A DNA stretch of 64,000 nt, from positions 1 to 64,000 of the forward strand of contig NZ_QLSU01000019.1 in NCBI RefSeq assembly GCF_003268775.1, read 5' to 3'. Shown here piece by piece: positions 54,544 through 62,657 of the stretch. Origin of the DNA: Paraburkholderia unamae (GTDB taxonomy: Bacteria; Pseudomonadota; Gammaproteobacteria; Burkholderiales; Burkholderiaceae). The notes under the pieces are model-generated. The model did no database searches, had not been told where the DNA came from, and saw only the letters and a program-made list of their open reading frames with translations. Position 1 is the stretch's first letter, and each line of letters starts with the position of its first letter. Both the position numbers and the translations under genes were made by a program.

Positions 54544-54627
54544 AGTCCGCTGTCCGCTGTCCGCAGCAAGCAGCAAGCAGCAAGCAGTCAGCAGTCAGCA
54601 GTCAGCAGTCAGCAGTCAGCAGTCAGC
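54544..54627. repeat. Heptanucleotide tandem repeat, 12 units
   Basis: Twelve consecutive 7-bp units: AGTCCGC, TGTCCGC twice, AGCAAGC three times, AGTCAGC six times. The block structure shows successive expansion of three unit variants. It lies upstream of both the MFS gene (minus) and the porin remnant (plus). It is not a CRISPR array, because there are no spacers. Confidence 0.95.
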
Positions 54628-54763
54628 AGGGAGGAGACGGCGTTTAAGGGGCAAACGCGAAAAGAGACCATTCGCGACGATACCGGCCTGCGTCCGTCCG
54701 ATCTTATGCCTATCGTCAAGGACGAATTTGCAGGAACGCATCAATTTAAAAATCGATTTCCTG

Positions 54764-54928
54764 ATGAAAAGAATATCGATGATTGTTGCGTTCGCGATAT
54801 CCGCGAATCTCGCGCATGCGCAGTCCAGCATATCGCTGTACGGACGTCATCGACGTGGGCATCGGATGGCGTCGACAAGGCAAAGAATCCCGGCATCCAC
54901 TGCGCTTCGGCGCGGCGAAATTCAACGC
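54764..54928 (+). pseudogene. Porin 5' remnant
   Basis: An ATG with signal peptide KRISMIVAFAISANLAHAQS and the porin start SSISLYG, then a frameshift after which VIDVGIGW continues in another frame. This is the opening of a Burkholderiales porin (compare the intact one at 61146, MKRMSMVILLASATNLAHAQ). The frame then dissolves, and the end of the convergent GntR gene follows. Only about 40 codons remain. Confidence 0.82.
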
Positions 54929-54929
54929 C

Positions 54930-55721
54930 TTAGTCCGGCGTTTCGACGATTTCTCCACGCTCGTCGTTCGTGACCCAAAGCCGCGTCTCACGACCTGTCC
55001 TCGACAAGCGCATGTGTTGCTCATATCGCGTCGGATGAAACAACGCACTCAGATAATGCGTCGGCGTCCCCGCTTCATCGAGATAGGTCCGCGCGATCTT
55101 CAGCAGCGCGGTGCCTTCAGGTAAGCCCAGCGCTTCGGCGGCCTCGGGCGTGGCGTTCACGGCATGGATCGTCTGCTCCGCGCTCGCGATCCTGACGCCC
55201 TGATTCTCCAGCAAGACAAACACGGGATCGTCGTTGAGCGCTTGACGCGTCATGTCCCGAGCAAGGGCACGCGGCACGAAGACTTCGGAATAGGAAATCG
55301 GCTGCCGCTTGAACGTGCGGATCCGCGTGACCTTCAACGTTCGCTCATGTGTCGCTATACGCAGCGCGCTCGCGACATGGGGCGGCGCGGGTATCCATGC
55401 CATATCGAGCACCTTGGCCTTCGTACGCCGACTCATGGACGCAAGATTATCGAGCGGGCCGCCGCGCAACGCCGTCGTGGGCTGATTCTCGGGCCGCTCG
55501 ACCGCCAGTGTGCCGCGGCCCCTCAAGCGCACGACCAACCCCTCTTCTTCAAGCCGCTTGAGCGCGGCGCGGACCGTCACGCGCGCCACCCCAAATTCGA
55601 GCGCAAGTTCACGCTCGCCTGGCATGCTGAACGCGTCGCTGTACCGGCCCTCACGGATACGTTGGGCCAGGATAAGGCGCAGTTGGTGGTAGCGCGGAAC
55701 CGGCGGTGCCAAGTCAGCCAT
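54930..55721 (-). CDS. GntR-family (HutC/UTRA) transcriptional regulator
   Basis: About 263 residues. The winged helix is LRLILAQRIREGRYSDAFSM, PGERELALEFGVARVTVRAA and LKRLEEEGLVVRLRGRGTLA. The C-terminal UTRA effector domain shows SYSEVFVPRALARD, AEQTIHAVNATPEAAEALGL and LFHPTRYEQHMR. The exact start is unsure: ATG 55721 is chosen because the DNA-binding domain begins soon after, but in-frame ATGs exist up to 55784. Divergent from the lyase-hydratase operon and almost certainly its regulator, probably released by a pathway acid. Confidence 0.9.
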   Translation of the reverse strand: MADLAPPVPRYHQLRLILAQRIREGRYSDAFSMPGERELALEFGVARVTVRAALKRLEEEGLVVRLRGRGTLAVERPENQPTTALRGGPLDNLASMSRRTKAKVLDMAWIPAPPHVASALRIATHERTLKVTRIRTFKRQPISYSEVFVPRALARDMTRQALNDDPVFVLLENQGVRIASAEQTIHAVNATPEAAEALGLPEGTALLKIARTYLDEAGTPTHYLSALFHPTRYEQHMRLSRTGRETRLWVTNDERGEIVETPD

Positions 55722-55815
55722 CCCAAAATTGTACATCCGCGCGTGTTCCCCGTAAAAAATGCTTTGCATGCTGATGTGTCGCACCGCGATCGGTGCGCTG
55801 CGGCCTCTTCATGAG

Positions 55816-55833
55816 ACCAATAGGACCAGTGGT
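55816..55833. promoter_or_regulatory. Putative GntR operator (ACCA...TGGT palindrome)
   Basis: The 18-base ACCAATAGGACCAGTGGT is an imperfect palindrome with six symmetric pairs out of nine. It lies in the gap between GntR and the lyase operon. Its core CAATAGGACCAG recurs exactly upstream of the MFS gene (54472-54483). Confidence 0.55.
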
Positions 55834-55888
55834 TGCATTGATCGAGCCTGAGCGTGGCCGCACAGTAGCGTCCAGCAAAGGAGAAACC

Positions 55889-56785
55889 ATGCGCAAAACC
55901 ACTCGCCTCAAGCAACTGATCGAATCGCCGGATCTGCTCGTGATGCCGGGCGCATTCGATCCGCTGTCGGCTCGAATCATCGAACAAGCAGGATTCCACG
56001 CGGTGCAGTGCTCGGGCTATGGCATTTCCGTCAGCCGGCTCGGGCTTCCAGATTACAGCTTCCTGTCGATGTCGGACATGGTCGCCGCCACACGTGTCAT
56101 TGTCGACGCCGTCGACTTGCCCGTCATGGCCGATGGCGACACGGGCTTCGGCAACGCTGTCAACGCCTGGTACGCTGTGCGCGCGTTCGAACGCGTGGGC
56201 TGCGCCGGCGTCAATATCGAAGACCAGGTGATGCCCAAACGTTGCGGGCATCTGGACGGCAAGACCATCGTGCCGATCGAAGAAGCTGTGGCGAAAATTC
56301 ACGCCTGCGCACAGGCGCGCATTGATAGCGACTTCGTCATCAACGCACGCACCGATGCACTCGCCATCGGCGGCATCGATGAAGTCGTGCGGCGCGGCAA
56401 CGCCTATCTGGCGGCAGGCGCCACGATGATCTTCGTAGAAGGCATGACGGACAAGGCGTTGGCCGCGCAAGCCGTCAAACGTATCGAGGGTCCGGTCGCC
56501 ATCAACGTCGTGGAGGGCGGCAAATCGCCCGATCATTTCACGTTCGCCGAGATGCAGGCCATGGGCATCGCGCGTGTGAGCCTCCCCGGCACGTTGGTCT
56601 TCGCCGCGATCGCCGGCATGCGCGACGTGCTCGAGTCCGTCAAAACGAATGGTTATGCGGGCGGCCCCGGCACACGCCAAACCTCATTCGACGAGGTCCG
56701 CAAGCTTGCCGGATTCGACGAGGTTTTTGCGTTGGAAAAGCAATTGCTTGCCGATCTGCAAGCGAATTCGGCCGAGCACGCATGA
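55889..56785 (+). CDS. Isocitrate lyase/PEP mutase family C-C lyase (2,3-dimethylmalate or methylisocitrate lyase-like)
   Basis: A 298-residue enzyme. DGDTGFG (residues 82-88) is the metal-binding motif and PKRCGH (116-121) carries the catalytic Cys of true lyases, so a C-C cleavage rather than a phosphonomutase is expected. CSGYGISVSRLGLPD and INARTDA also fit. Start ATG 55889 has AAGGAGA upstream. Its stop overlaps the LeuC-like gene (ATGA). With LeuCD-like partners it resembles 2,3-dimethylmalate lyase, which splits 2,3-dimethylmalate to propionate and pyruvate. Methylisocitrate or another substituted malate remains possible. Confidence 0.88.
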   Translation: MRKTTRLKQLIESPDLLVMPGAFDPLSARIIEQAGFHAVQCSGYGISVSRLGLPDYSFLSMSDMVAATRVIVDAVDLPVMADGDTGFGNAVNAWYAVRAFERVGCAGVNIEDQVMPKRCGHLDGKTIVPIEEAVAKIHACAQARIDSDFVINARTDALAIGGIDEVVRRGNAYLAAGATMIFVEGMTDKALAAQAVKRIEGPVAINVVEGGKSPDHFTFAEMQAMGIARVSLPGTLVFAAIAGMRDVLESVKTNGYAGGPGTRQTSFDEVRKLAGFDEVFALEKQLLADLQANSAEHA

Positions 56786-58203
56786 TGAGCGCCGCGATGC
56801 ACGCCAAGCCCCGTACGATCATCGAAAAGATCTGGGACGCCCATGCCGTCGCCGAGTTCGATAGCGGCCAGACGCTGTTGCACATCGACCGCGTGTTCCT
56901 CCACGATCGCGCCGGGCCCACGGTGTACGCGGGGCTCCACGCCGCGGGCCGTGAGATGTCGAATCGCGAACTCGTGTTTGGCACGATGGATCACATCATC
57001 GACACGCATCCCGGGCGCGGTGACGAGACCCTGCTGAAGGGTGGCATCAACTTCATCCGTGAATTCCGCGCAGCGTCGTTGCAACGCGGCGTGCGTCTGT
57101 TCGACATCGGCGATGCGCGGCAAGGCATTTCGCATGTCGTGGCGCCCGAGCAAGGCATTGCCTTGCCCGGTAGCACGCTCGTGTGCTGCGACAGTCACAC
57201 GTGCACGAATGGCGGCATTGGCGCGCTCGCATGGGGCATAGGCACCAGTGAAGGTGAACACGCCGTCGCCACGCAGACCCTGGCGCGTAGCCGACCCAGG
57301 ATGATGCGGATCGACTTCAAGGGGCGCTTGCAGGCAGGCGTCACCGCAAAGGATCTCGTGCTTGCGCTGATCGGTAAATATGGTGCGACAGGCGGGGCCG
57401 GCCACGTGATCGAATTCGCGGGGGACGCGATTCGTGCATTGGACGTCGAGGGACGCTTGACGGTCTGCAATATGGCTGTCGAATTCGGCGCCTGGACAGG
57501 CCTGATCGCACCCGACGAGACGACGTTCGAGTGGCTTGACGGGCGTCCGTTCGCACCGTACGGGGCATCGTGGGACGCCGCGGTGCGACACTGGCGCACG
57601 CTGCACTCCGATGAAGGCGCACAGTGGGATGCCGAGCTTGAACTCGATTGCAGCGCGCTCTCCCCGCAGGTCACGTGGGGCACGGATCCCGGCCAGGTCT
57701 GCGCGATCGATGGCGTCGTGACCACCTCGTTGAGCGCCGAGGCCGACCGTGCGCTTGTCTATATGGCGTTGCGACGCGGCCAGCCCATCCTCGGTCAGCC
57801 GATCGATGCGGCTTTTATCGGCTCCTGTACGAATAGCCGTCTGCCCGATCTGCGTGCCGCTGCGCAAATCGTCAATGGTCGCAAGGTCGCAGAAGGTGTC
57901 AAGGCCCTTGTCGTTCCGGGCTCGACCGAGGTCAAGCGGCAAGCGGAGGCCGAAGGCCTTGACCGCATCTTCCGCGAGGCCGGCTTTGAATGGCGCGAAA
58001 GCGGCTGCTCGCTCTGCTTTTACGCGGGCGGTGACAACTTCGACCAGCAAGGGATCCCCGCGCGCCGTGTCATCACAAGCACGAATCGGAATTTCGAGGG
58101 CCGCCAAGGGCCCGGTGTCCGATCACACCTCGCGAGCCCTGCAACCGTCGCTGCGTCAGCGATTGCCGGTTGCATCGCCGATCCACGCCCCCTGTTGAGC
58201 TAA
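56782..58203 (+). CDS. LeuC-like hydro-lyase, large (4Fe-4S) subunit
   Basis: A 473-residue aconitase-superfamily subunit. KIWDAHAVAEFDSGQTLLHI, HIIDTHPGR, VCCDSHTCTNGGIGALAWGI and FIGSCTNSRLPDLRAAAQIV follow LeuC. Cluster Cys residues are near 348 (GSCTNS) and 408/411 (ESGCSLC). The loop after the last Cys reads CFYAGGDNF instead of the usual isopropylmalate-type CLAMNPD, so the substrate differs. It likely hydrates or dehydrates a substituted maleate/malate for the upstream lyase, with the LeuD-like subunit six bases downstream. Coupled to the lyase gene by a four-base overlap. Confidence 0.88.
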   Translation: MMSAAMHAKPRTIIEKIWDAHAVAEFDSGQTLLHIDRVFLHDRAGPTVYAGLHAAGREMSNRELVFGTMDHIIDTHPGRGDETLLKGGINFIREFRAASLQRGVRLFDIGDARQGISHVVAPEQGIALPGSTLVCCDSHTCTNGGIGALAWGIGTSEGEHAVATQTLARSRPRMMRIDFKGRLQAGVTAKDLVLALIGKYGATGGAGHVIEFAGDAIRALDVEGRLTVCNMAVEFGAWTGLIAPDETTFEWLDGRPFAPYGASWDAAVRHWRTLHSDEGAQWDAELELDCSALSPQVTWGTDPGQVCAIDGVVTTSLSAEADRALVYMALRRGQPILGQPIDAAFIGSCTNSRLPDLRAAAQIVNGRKVAEGVKALVVPGSTEVKRQAEAEGLDRIFREAGFEWRESGCSLCFYAGGDNFDQQGIPARRVITSTNRNFEGRQGPGVRSHLASPATVAASAIAGCIADPRPLLS

Positions 58204-58209
58204 GAACCC

Positions 58210-58857
58210 ATGGAAAGCTTCGTCAAGGTCACCGGTATTGCCGCCCCGCTTATGCGGGCCAACATCGATACCGACCTGCTGATCCCGTCGCGCGAAATCA
58301 CCGGCACCGGCAAAGATGGCTACGGCGCCAAATTGCTCGCGCCATGGCGTTATCTGCCCGGCCCGGCGGGGTCGCGTGTCGAGAACCCGGACTTCGTGCT
58401 CAATCGCGCGCCATTTCGCCAAGCCTGCTTCTTGATCGCCGATGCGAACTTCGGCAGTGGATCCTCGCGCGAACCGGCGGTATGGGCGGTCCGACAATTT
58501 GGATTGCGCGGCATTATCGCGCCGTCGTTTGGCGCGATCTTTCGGAACAACTGCTTTCGCAATGGCGTGTTGCCGATCGAGCTTGCAAAAGACCAGGTCG
58601 ATCGCCTGGCGCATGAGGCCGAGTCGGGGCACCTGGTTCTCACGGTCGATCTCGAAGCATGCGAAGTCATTCGCATGGATCGCACACGCATTACCTTCAA
58701 GGTCCCCGCCAATGAGCGAACCATGATGCTCGAAGGCCTCGATGCGATTGGCTTGACGCTCAAGCTTGAGGCGCGGATCCGAGCCTTCCAGGCCGCCGAT
58801 CGAAAGGCCAGACCCTGGATATGGGACATCCCTCAAGCCATCGGCGAGCCGACCTGA
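58210..58857 (+). CDS. LeuD-like hydro-lyase, small subunit
   Basis: A 215-residue swivelling-domain subunit. VKVTGIAAPLMRANIDTDLL, IPSREI and FGSGSSREPAVWAVRQFGLR are LeuD motifs; in typical LeuD the last reads GCGSSREHAPWAL, so Cys to Ser and His to Pro changes are seen at the substrate loop. NCFRNGVLPIEL is also as in LeuD. It pairs with the large subunit encoded just upstream (six bases). The changed loop supports a substrate other than isopropylmalate. Confidence 0.88.
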   Translation: MESFVKVTGIAAPLMRANIDTDLLIPSREITGTGKDGYGAKLLAPWRYLPGPAGSRVENPDFVLNRAPFRQACFLIADANFGSGSSREPAVWAVRQFGLRGIIAPSFGAIFRNNCFRNGVLPIELAKDQVDRLAHEAESGHLVLTVDLEACEVIRMDRTRITFKVPANERTMMLEGLDAIGLTLKLEARIRAFQAADRKARPWIWDIPQAIGEPT

Positions 58858-58926
58858 CTGAATCACGATTCTTGCCCGCCCTTTATCGGGCACTCACTCC
58901 AACCTACCCAAATACGGAGACTCAAC

Positions 58927-59694
58927 TTGGACATCATCGAGGAATTCACCCCGACCATTCCGTCGCGTGTCGACACCAAGGCTGACGCGCGACGCCTGTT
59001 CGACGTGCTTAAAAAAGGCGGCATCGCCATTTGTGCGAACACCGTGGGCTATGGCATTTTCGGCGGTTCGCCGGCCGCGATGCAGAAGATCTTCGATACG
59101 AAGCAGCGTGGCGGCCACAAACGTCACGCGATGACTGTCGATATGCAGGGCCAGCGCGAACTCCATATTCTCGATCAACGCCGTCAGGACATGATCGATT
59201 GCATCACGCAGGACTACAACCTGCCGCTGGGTGTAGTCGCGCCCTATCGCACGGACCATCCGCTCATTCAGAAGGTCGATCCGGAGTTGCTTAAGGCCAG
59301 CACGGCGCGCGGCATGCTCGGCATGCTGGTCAATGGCGGTCCCGTGCACCGCGAAGTCGGACGGCTGGCGCGCGAAGAATGCGTGCCGATTTTTGGATCA
59401 TCAGCCAACCTCACGGGGACCGGTACGAAATTCCGCTATGAAGACATTCAACCCGAAGTGCGCGCAATCGCCGATATCCATCTCGACTATGGGCTGCGGC
59501 CGTTTCATCACTACGGTCGCTCGTCGACGGGCATCGACTTCGAAAATATGCGCGTGCTTCGTATTGGATCGGCGTATGAACTCGTCTCGGACATCTTGTG
59601 GCGGCACTTCGGTTTGCGCCTGCCTGTCGACCCGGGCCGCGACGTCAATCCGTCGGGGCACCTTGCGGAATTTGCGCTTAAGGAAGGCGACTAA
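58927..59694 (+). CDS. Sua5/YciO/YrdC-family protein in catabolic operon
   Basis: A 255-residue protein with a YrdC-type fold: GGIAICANTVGYGIFGGSPA (cf. PTDTVYGLG), KQRGGHKRHAMTV (basic ATP-binding segment) and VPIFGSSANLTGTG (SAN motif). The start is the rare TTG at 58927, preceded by GGAGA. Classical members form threonylcarbamoyl-AMP for tRNA modification, but this copy is 69 bases after the hydratase genes in what looks like one operon. It also has divergent spacer segments (YNLPLGVVAPYRTDHPLIQK). A metabolic role, such as activating a carboxylate or carbamoyl group, is inferred from context only. Confidence 0.82.
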   Translation: MDIIEEFTPTIPSRVDTKADARRLFDVLKKGGIAICANTVGYGIFGGSPAAMQKIFDTKQRGGHKRHAMTVDMQGQRELHILDQRRQDMIDCITQDYNLPLGVVAPYRTDHPLIQKVDPELLKASTARGMLGMLVNGGPVHREVGRLAREECVPIFGSSANLTGTGTKFRYEDIQPEVRAIADIHLDYGLRPFHHYGRSSTGIDFENMRVLRIGSAYELVSDILWRHFGLRLPVDPGRDVNPSGHLAEFALKEGD

Positions 59695-60129
59695 TTAAGT
59701 GGCCTGCTTGCGCAAAAAGAAATGCGGGAACGGCCCAAAGGTAGTGTGTGGCGTCCCGGCGATTGAATATCGCCGAAGCGCCTGGAAGCGCTGTTGCAAA
59801 CGCAGCATAGCTCTATCACATTGGCGAGGCGGTGACGTGAGAGCGGGCATGAAGAAGACGAAATCGCGCTACCATGGCCGCCGGTATCCGGCAGCACTTC
59901 GCGTTGCCCAGACATCGGATGAACGCGACATGTCATCGCATCATACTCTAGAAACTCCTCGCCACCTGGCATGATCGGGCTATTGATGCAGCAGTCAATG
60001 GTGCCAGCTAGTAAAGATAACTGTTTTTTCAGTGAACGTAGTGCCCTCGATCGTCAACGTGACAGAGCTGTTCACGCTGCGCGCCGAACTTGAAGGTATG
60101 GGATGCCGTCTTGTTGGACAGCGTGAATA
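59695..60129. other. Decayed stretch with unidentified fragments
   Basis: About 435 bases. On the minus strand 59691-60020 an open frame reads INSPIMPGGEEFLEYDAMTC with a protein-like look but no recognised family. Near 60045-60110 plus, VPSIVNVTELFTLRAELEGM resembles the first helix of a GntR FCD domain. Neither is a whole gene. Confidence 0.35.
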
Positions 60130-60590
60130 TGGAAGGGAGGGAAATACGTCAAGGGCCCGCAGGTCATGCGTGGTTACTGGAATCGGGTCGAAGCGACCGC
60201 TGTCGCGTTCACTGAGGATGGATATTTCCGGACCGGTGGCATCGGCGTGATCGACGAAAGCGGGTACGTCCGGATCTGCGACCGGAAGAAGGATATGGTG
60301 CTGGTTTCCGGTTTTAATGTCTACCCGTACGAAGTCGAGGCAGTCTTGAATGGCCTGCCAGGAGTGGTCGAGTTCGCGGTCGTCGGCGTACCGGATACCG
60401 GAACCGATGAGGCGGTCAGGGCATCTATTGTCCGCGACGAGGTGACTTTAACTGACTCGACCGTGCTCACATATTGCCGAAATGAGCTTGCTGCATACAC
60501 GGTGCCGCGGCAAATCGTGTTTGTCGACAGTCTGCCGAAATCCCCGGTCGGGAAAATTCTTCGACGTGAACTGAAGAATTACCCGGCGGT
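60130..60590 (+). pseudogene. Acyl-CoA synthetase (AMP-forming), 3' fragment
   Basis: About 150 residues match the C-terminal part of FadD-type ligases: GKYVKGPQVMRGYWNR, DGYFRTGGIGVIDESGYVRI, CDRKKDMVLVSGFNVYPYEV, AAYTVPRQIVFVDSLPKSPV and GKILRREL (catalytic Lys). The N-terminal AMP-binding domain is missing. The last codons are replaced by the end of an IS30-type fragment at 60592. It has no function as it stands. Confidence 0.85.
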
Positions 60591-60591
60591 T

Positions 60592-60834
60592 TCAAGGAAC
60601 AAGTGCAACAGCGGGGTCAATTTCAATACCCTGCTTTTTGCAGTTCTCAATAAAAGCTTCTGCCGGTGTGCGCCATCCGAGTGTCTTGCGTGGACGCATG
60701 TTCATTTCCATCACAATCGCATCAAGTGTCACCGTTTTGCGCGGAAGGCGGGAATAGTGCCGGAATGGGCGACGGGTGGTGCCCGGATTACGGCGATATG
60801 TCATTGGAGTATTAGTGGCTCTCGACGTGTTCAT
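60592..60834 (-). mobile_element. IS30-family transposase, 3' fragment
   Basis: An 80-codon frame with VTLDAIVMEMNMRPRKTLGW and RTPAEAFIENCKKQGIE, the conserved C-terminal end of IS30-family transposases (NxRPRKxLGWxTPxE). The upstream DDE residues and helix-turn-helix are lost and no terminal inverted repeats are evident. It directly abuts the acyl-CoA ligase remnant. Confidence 0.75.
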
Positions 60835-61145
60835 GGTGATCGCTGACAGTCATTGCTCCCAGGCCGCCCGACGACGCACTATCTCAGCGCAGAGGGCGTA
60901 TTCGGAACCGTCGGAGGCCGAAGCGGAAGCGGAACATATGGTTCGGAAGTTCCCCGGTTTCTCAGGTTGTTGAGGTGTGAAGTCCCCCCGAGATGGGGTG
61001 AAGTTGGTTAAGAAGACGAGGCGCCGTGGAGACAGGCGTCCAGGAGACCGCTTTTGAGAACTTGCGTGCGGGGCCGGCCGTCCCGCACGGATATTCGAAA
61101 GCGTTTTGTTTTGGCCAATATTATTACTAATACATAGGTGTACAA
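60835..61145. other. Leader of the porin gene
   Basis: About 310 bases. No gene is seen in the first 250. The last 50 bases are AT-rich (AATATTATTACTAATACATA) and probably hold the porin promoter; AGGTG lies before the ATG. Confidence 0.5.
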
Positions 61146-62201
61146 ATGAAACGGATGTCGATGGTAATCCTGCTCGCGAGTGCCACGAATCTTGCTCACG
61201 CACAATCAAGTGTGACGGTTTTTGGGCTCGTCGGGGGAGGTATCAGATGGGTGAACGGAACAAAAGGAGGGGCAACGGTCGAATACTCCAACATCCTCGC
61301 ACCGAACCGCTTCGGCCTGACTGGCACCGAGGACATTGGTGATGGCGTGAAGATAATTTTCCGGTTGGAGAACGGTTTCAATTCATCGAACGGCTCGCTG
61401 GCAACGAGTAATGTGCTTTGGTCACGGGCGGCCTATGTCGGCATGGATGGAACCTACGGGCGTCTCACGATGGGACGGCAGTTCAGTTCACTTGACGATC
61501 TCGCCATTCATCTGGACCCCTCGGAGATCGGTGGTGCGGATCCGGCGATAGTGCCGGATGCACTTCTCGGCGTGAACTACTTCACACTTGACAGCCGCTT
61601 TAACAACTCCGTGAAATACACGAACGGTATTGGAGGGGCAAAGCTGAGCGCCAGCTATTCATTTGGCGGTGTCGCGGGAAGTCAGCGCGCTGGGTCCAAT
61701 TACTCGGTGACAGCGAGCTACGGTACCGGACCCATACAGGCCGGTATCGGGTACCAGCGCACGTACAACGCGGACGCAAGCCAGGTGGCGCAGAACTACT
61801 ATGCAGGAGGTTCGTGGCAGATTGGACCCGTGCGCGCCTATCTGAGTTACCTGGCCCTGACGGTCAGCGGTTCCGCGAAAAACCCCTCACAACGGCGCGA
61901 CGACGTCCCTCAAGGCGGCATCGTCTGGCAAATCACCCCGGCAATTGTGGTTACCGCTGCATACTACGACGACATTGCCAGCAACCTTGGCAACGTAGAG
62001 GGTGCCAGCGGGCACAAGCAGACTGCATACGTAATTGGCGAATACTTTCTCTCCAAGCGAACCGAGCTTTACGTGGAGGCCGATCGAAATCACTTTTCAG
62101 GTGCCTACAAGGCCGATCCAACGAATCTGGCCGTGCTGAAGCTGAACCCGGGGAGTTCCGGCATCACTGGCGTTTCGATGGGGATGCAAACAAAATTCTA
62201 G
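61146..62201 (+). CDS. Gram-negative porin
   Basis: A 351-residue outer-membrane porin. The signal peptide is MKRMSMVILLASATNLAHAQ. The mature start SSVTVFGLVGGGIRWVNGTK, then NRFGLTGTEDIGDGVKIIFR, RAAYVGMDGTYGRLTMGRQF and the terminal VSMGMQTKF are standard family features. It is slightly shorter than the porin at 17338. It is followed by a BON-domain gene in the same direction after 90 bases. Confidence 0.93.
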   Translation: MKRMSMVILLASATNLAHAQSSVTVFGLVGGGIRWVNGTKGGATVEYSNILAPNRFGLTGTEDIGDGVKIIFRLENGFNSSNGSLATSNVLWSRAAYVGMDGTYGRLTMGRQFSSLDDLAIHLDPSEIGGADPAIVPDALLGVNYFTLDSRFNNSVKYTNGIGGAKLSASYSFGGVAGSQRAGSNYSVTASYGTGPIQAGIGYQRTYNADASQVAQNYYAGGSWQIGPVRAYLSYLALTVSGSAKNPSQRRDDVPQGGIVWQITPAIVVTAAYYDDIASNLGNVEGASGHKQTAYVIGEYFLSKRTELYVEADRNHFSGAYKADPTNLAVLKLNPGSSGITGVSMGMQTKF

Positions 62202-62291
62202 CCATCGCTTATTGGCAGTCGCATGGGACGACACCGATCCAACTGGTCGAAGGTCCCGCAAGTAGCCTGACAAACATACATCGGAGCAGAT

Positions 62292-62657
62292 ATGCATAGG
62301 ATTGCAGTGAGAGGCGTTGCACTGTTGTGCTTGTTCTTCGCGTTGAATGCGATTGCGCAGACAGGACAGCCAGAAAGTGGCAGTTCGAATGGTGAGCTGG
62401 CATCGGCACCGGCATCACCAAAGGCCATGCGCGCCGCAAACCGGGTTCTGTCAAAAAAGGTCGTGAAGGCTCTTTCGCATGTGAAGGGACTGGACGCGAC
62501 TGGAGTATTCGTCAAGGCTACTGACGGTAACATCATCCTGTCCGGAGTGGTCCAGCAATCAGGTCAGATTCCTCTCGCGGTTCAGGCGGCGAGGAATGTT
62601 GACGGTGTGAAGTCCGTTCACGAGAGTCTTCGGCTAGCTGACCAGCCCACTCAATAA
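62292..62657 (+). CDS. BON-domain periplasmic protein
   Basis: A 121-residue protein. The signal peptide GVALLCLFFALNAIAQ is followed by a short Ser/Ala-rich linker and one BON domain (VVKALSHVKGLDATGVFVKA, GNIILSGVVQQSGQIPLAVQ, ARNVDGVKSVHESLRL). BON domains occur in OsmY-like proteins that contact the outer membrane or stabilise the envelope. GGAG precedes the ATG. The 3' end overlaps the minus-strand frame ending at 62533. Confidence 0.88.
   Translation: MHRIAVRGVALLCLFFALNAIAQTGQPESGSSNGELASAPASPKAMRAANRVLSKKVVKALSHVKGLDATGVFVKATDGNIILSGVVQQSGQIPLAVQAARNVDGVKSVHESLRLADQPTQ

Noticed and set aside
54544..54627. Possible CRISPR array
   Set aside because: Units are 7 bp and directly adjacent with no spacers; a simple tandem repeat.
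56653..58107. 484-codon minus-strand open frame
   Set aside because: Antisense of the LeuC-like gene, with low-complexity Arg/Ala composition.
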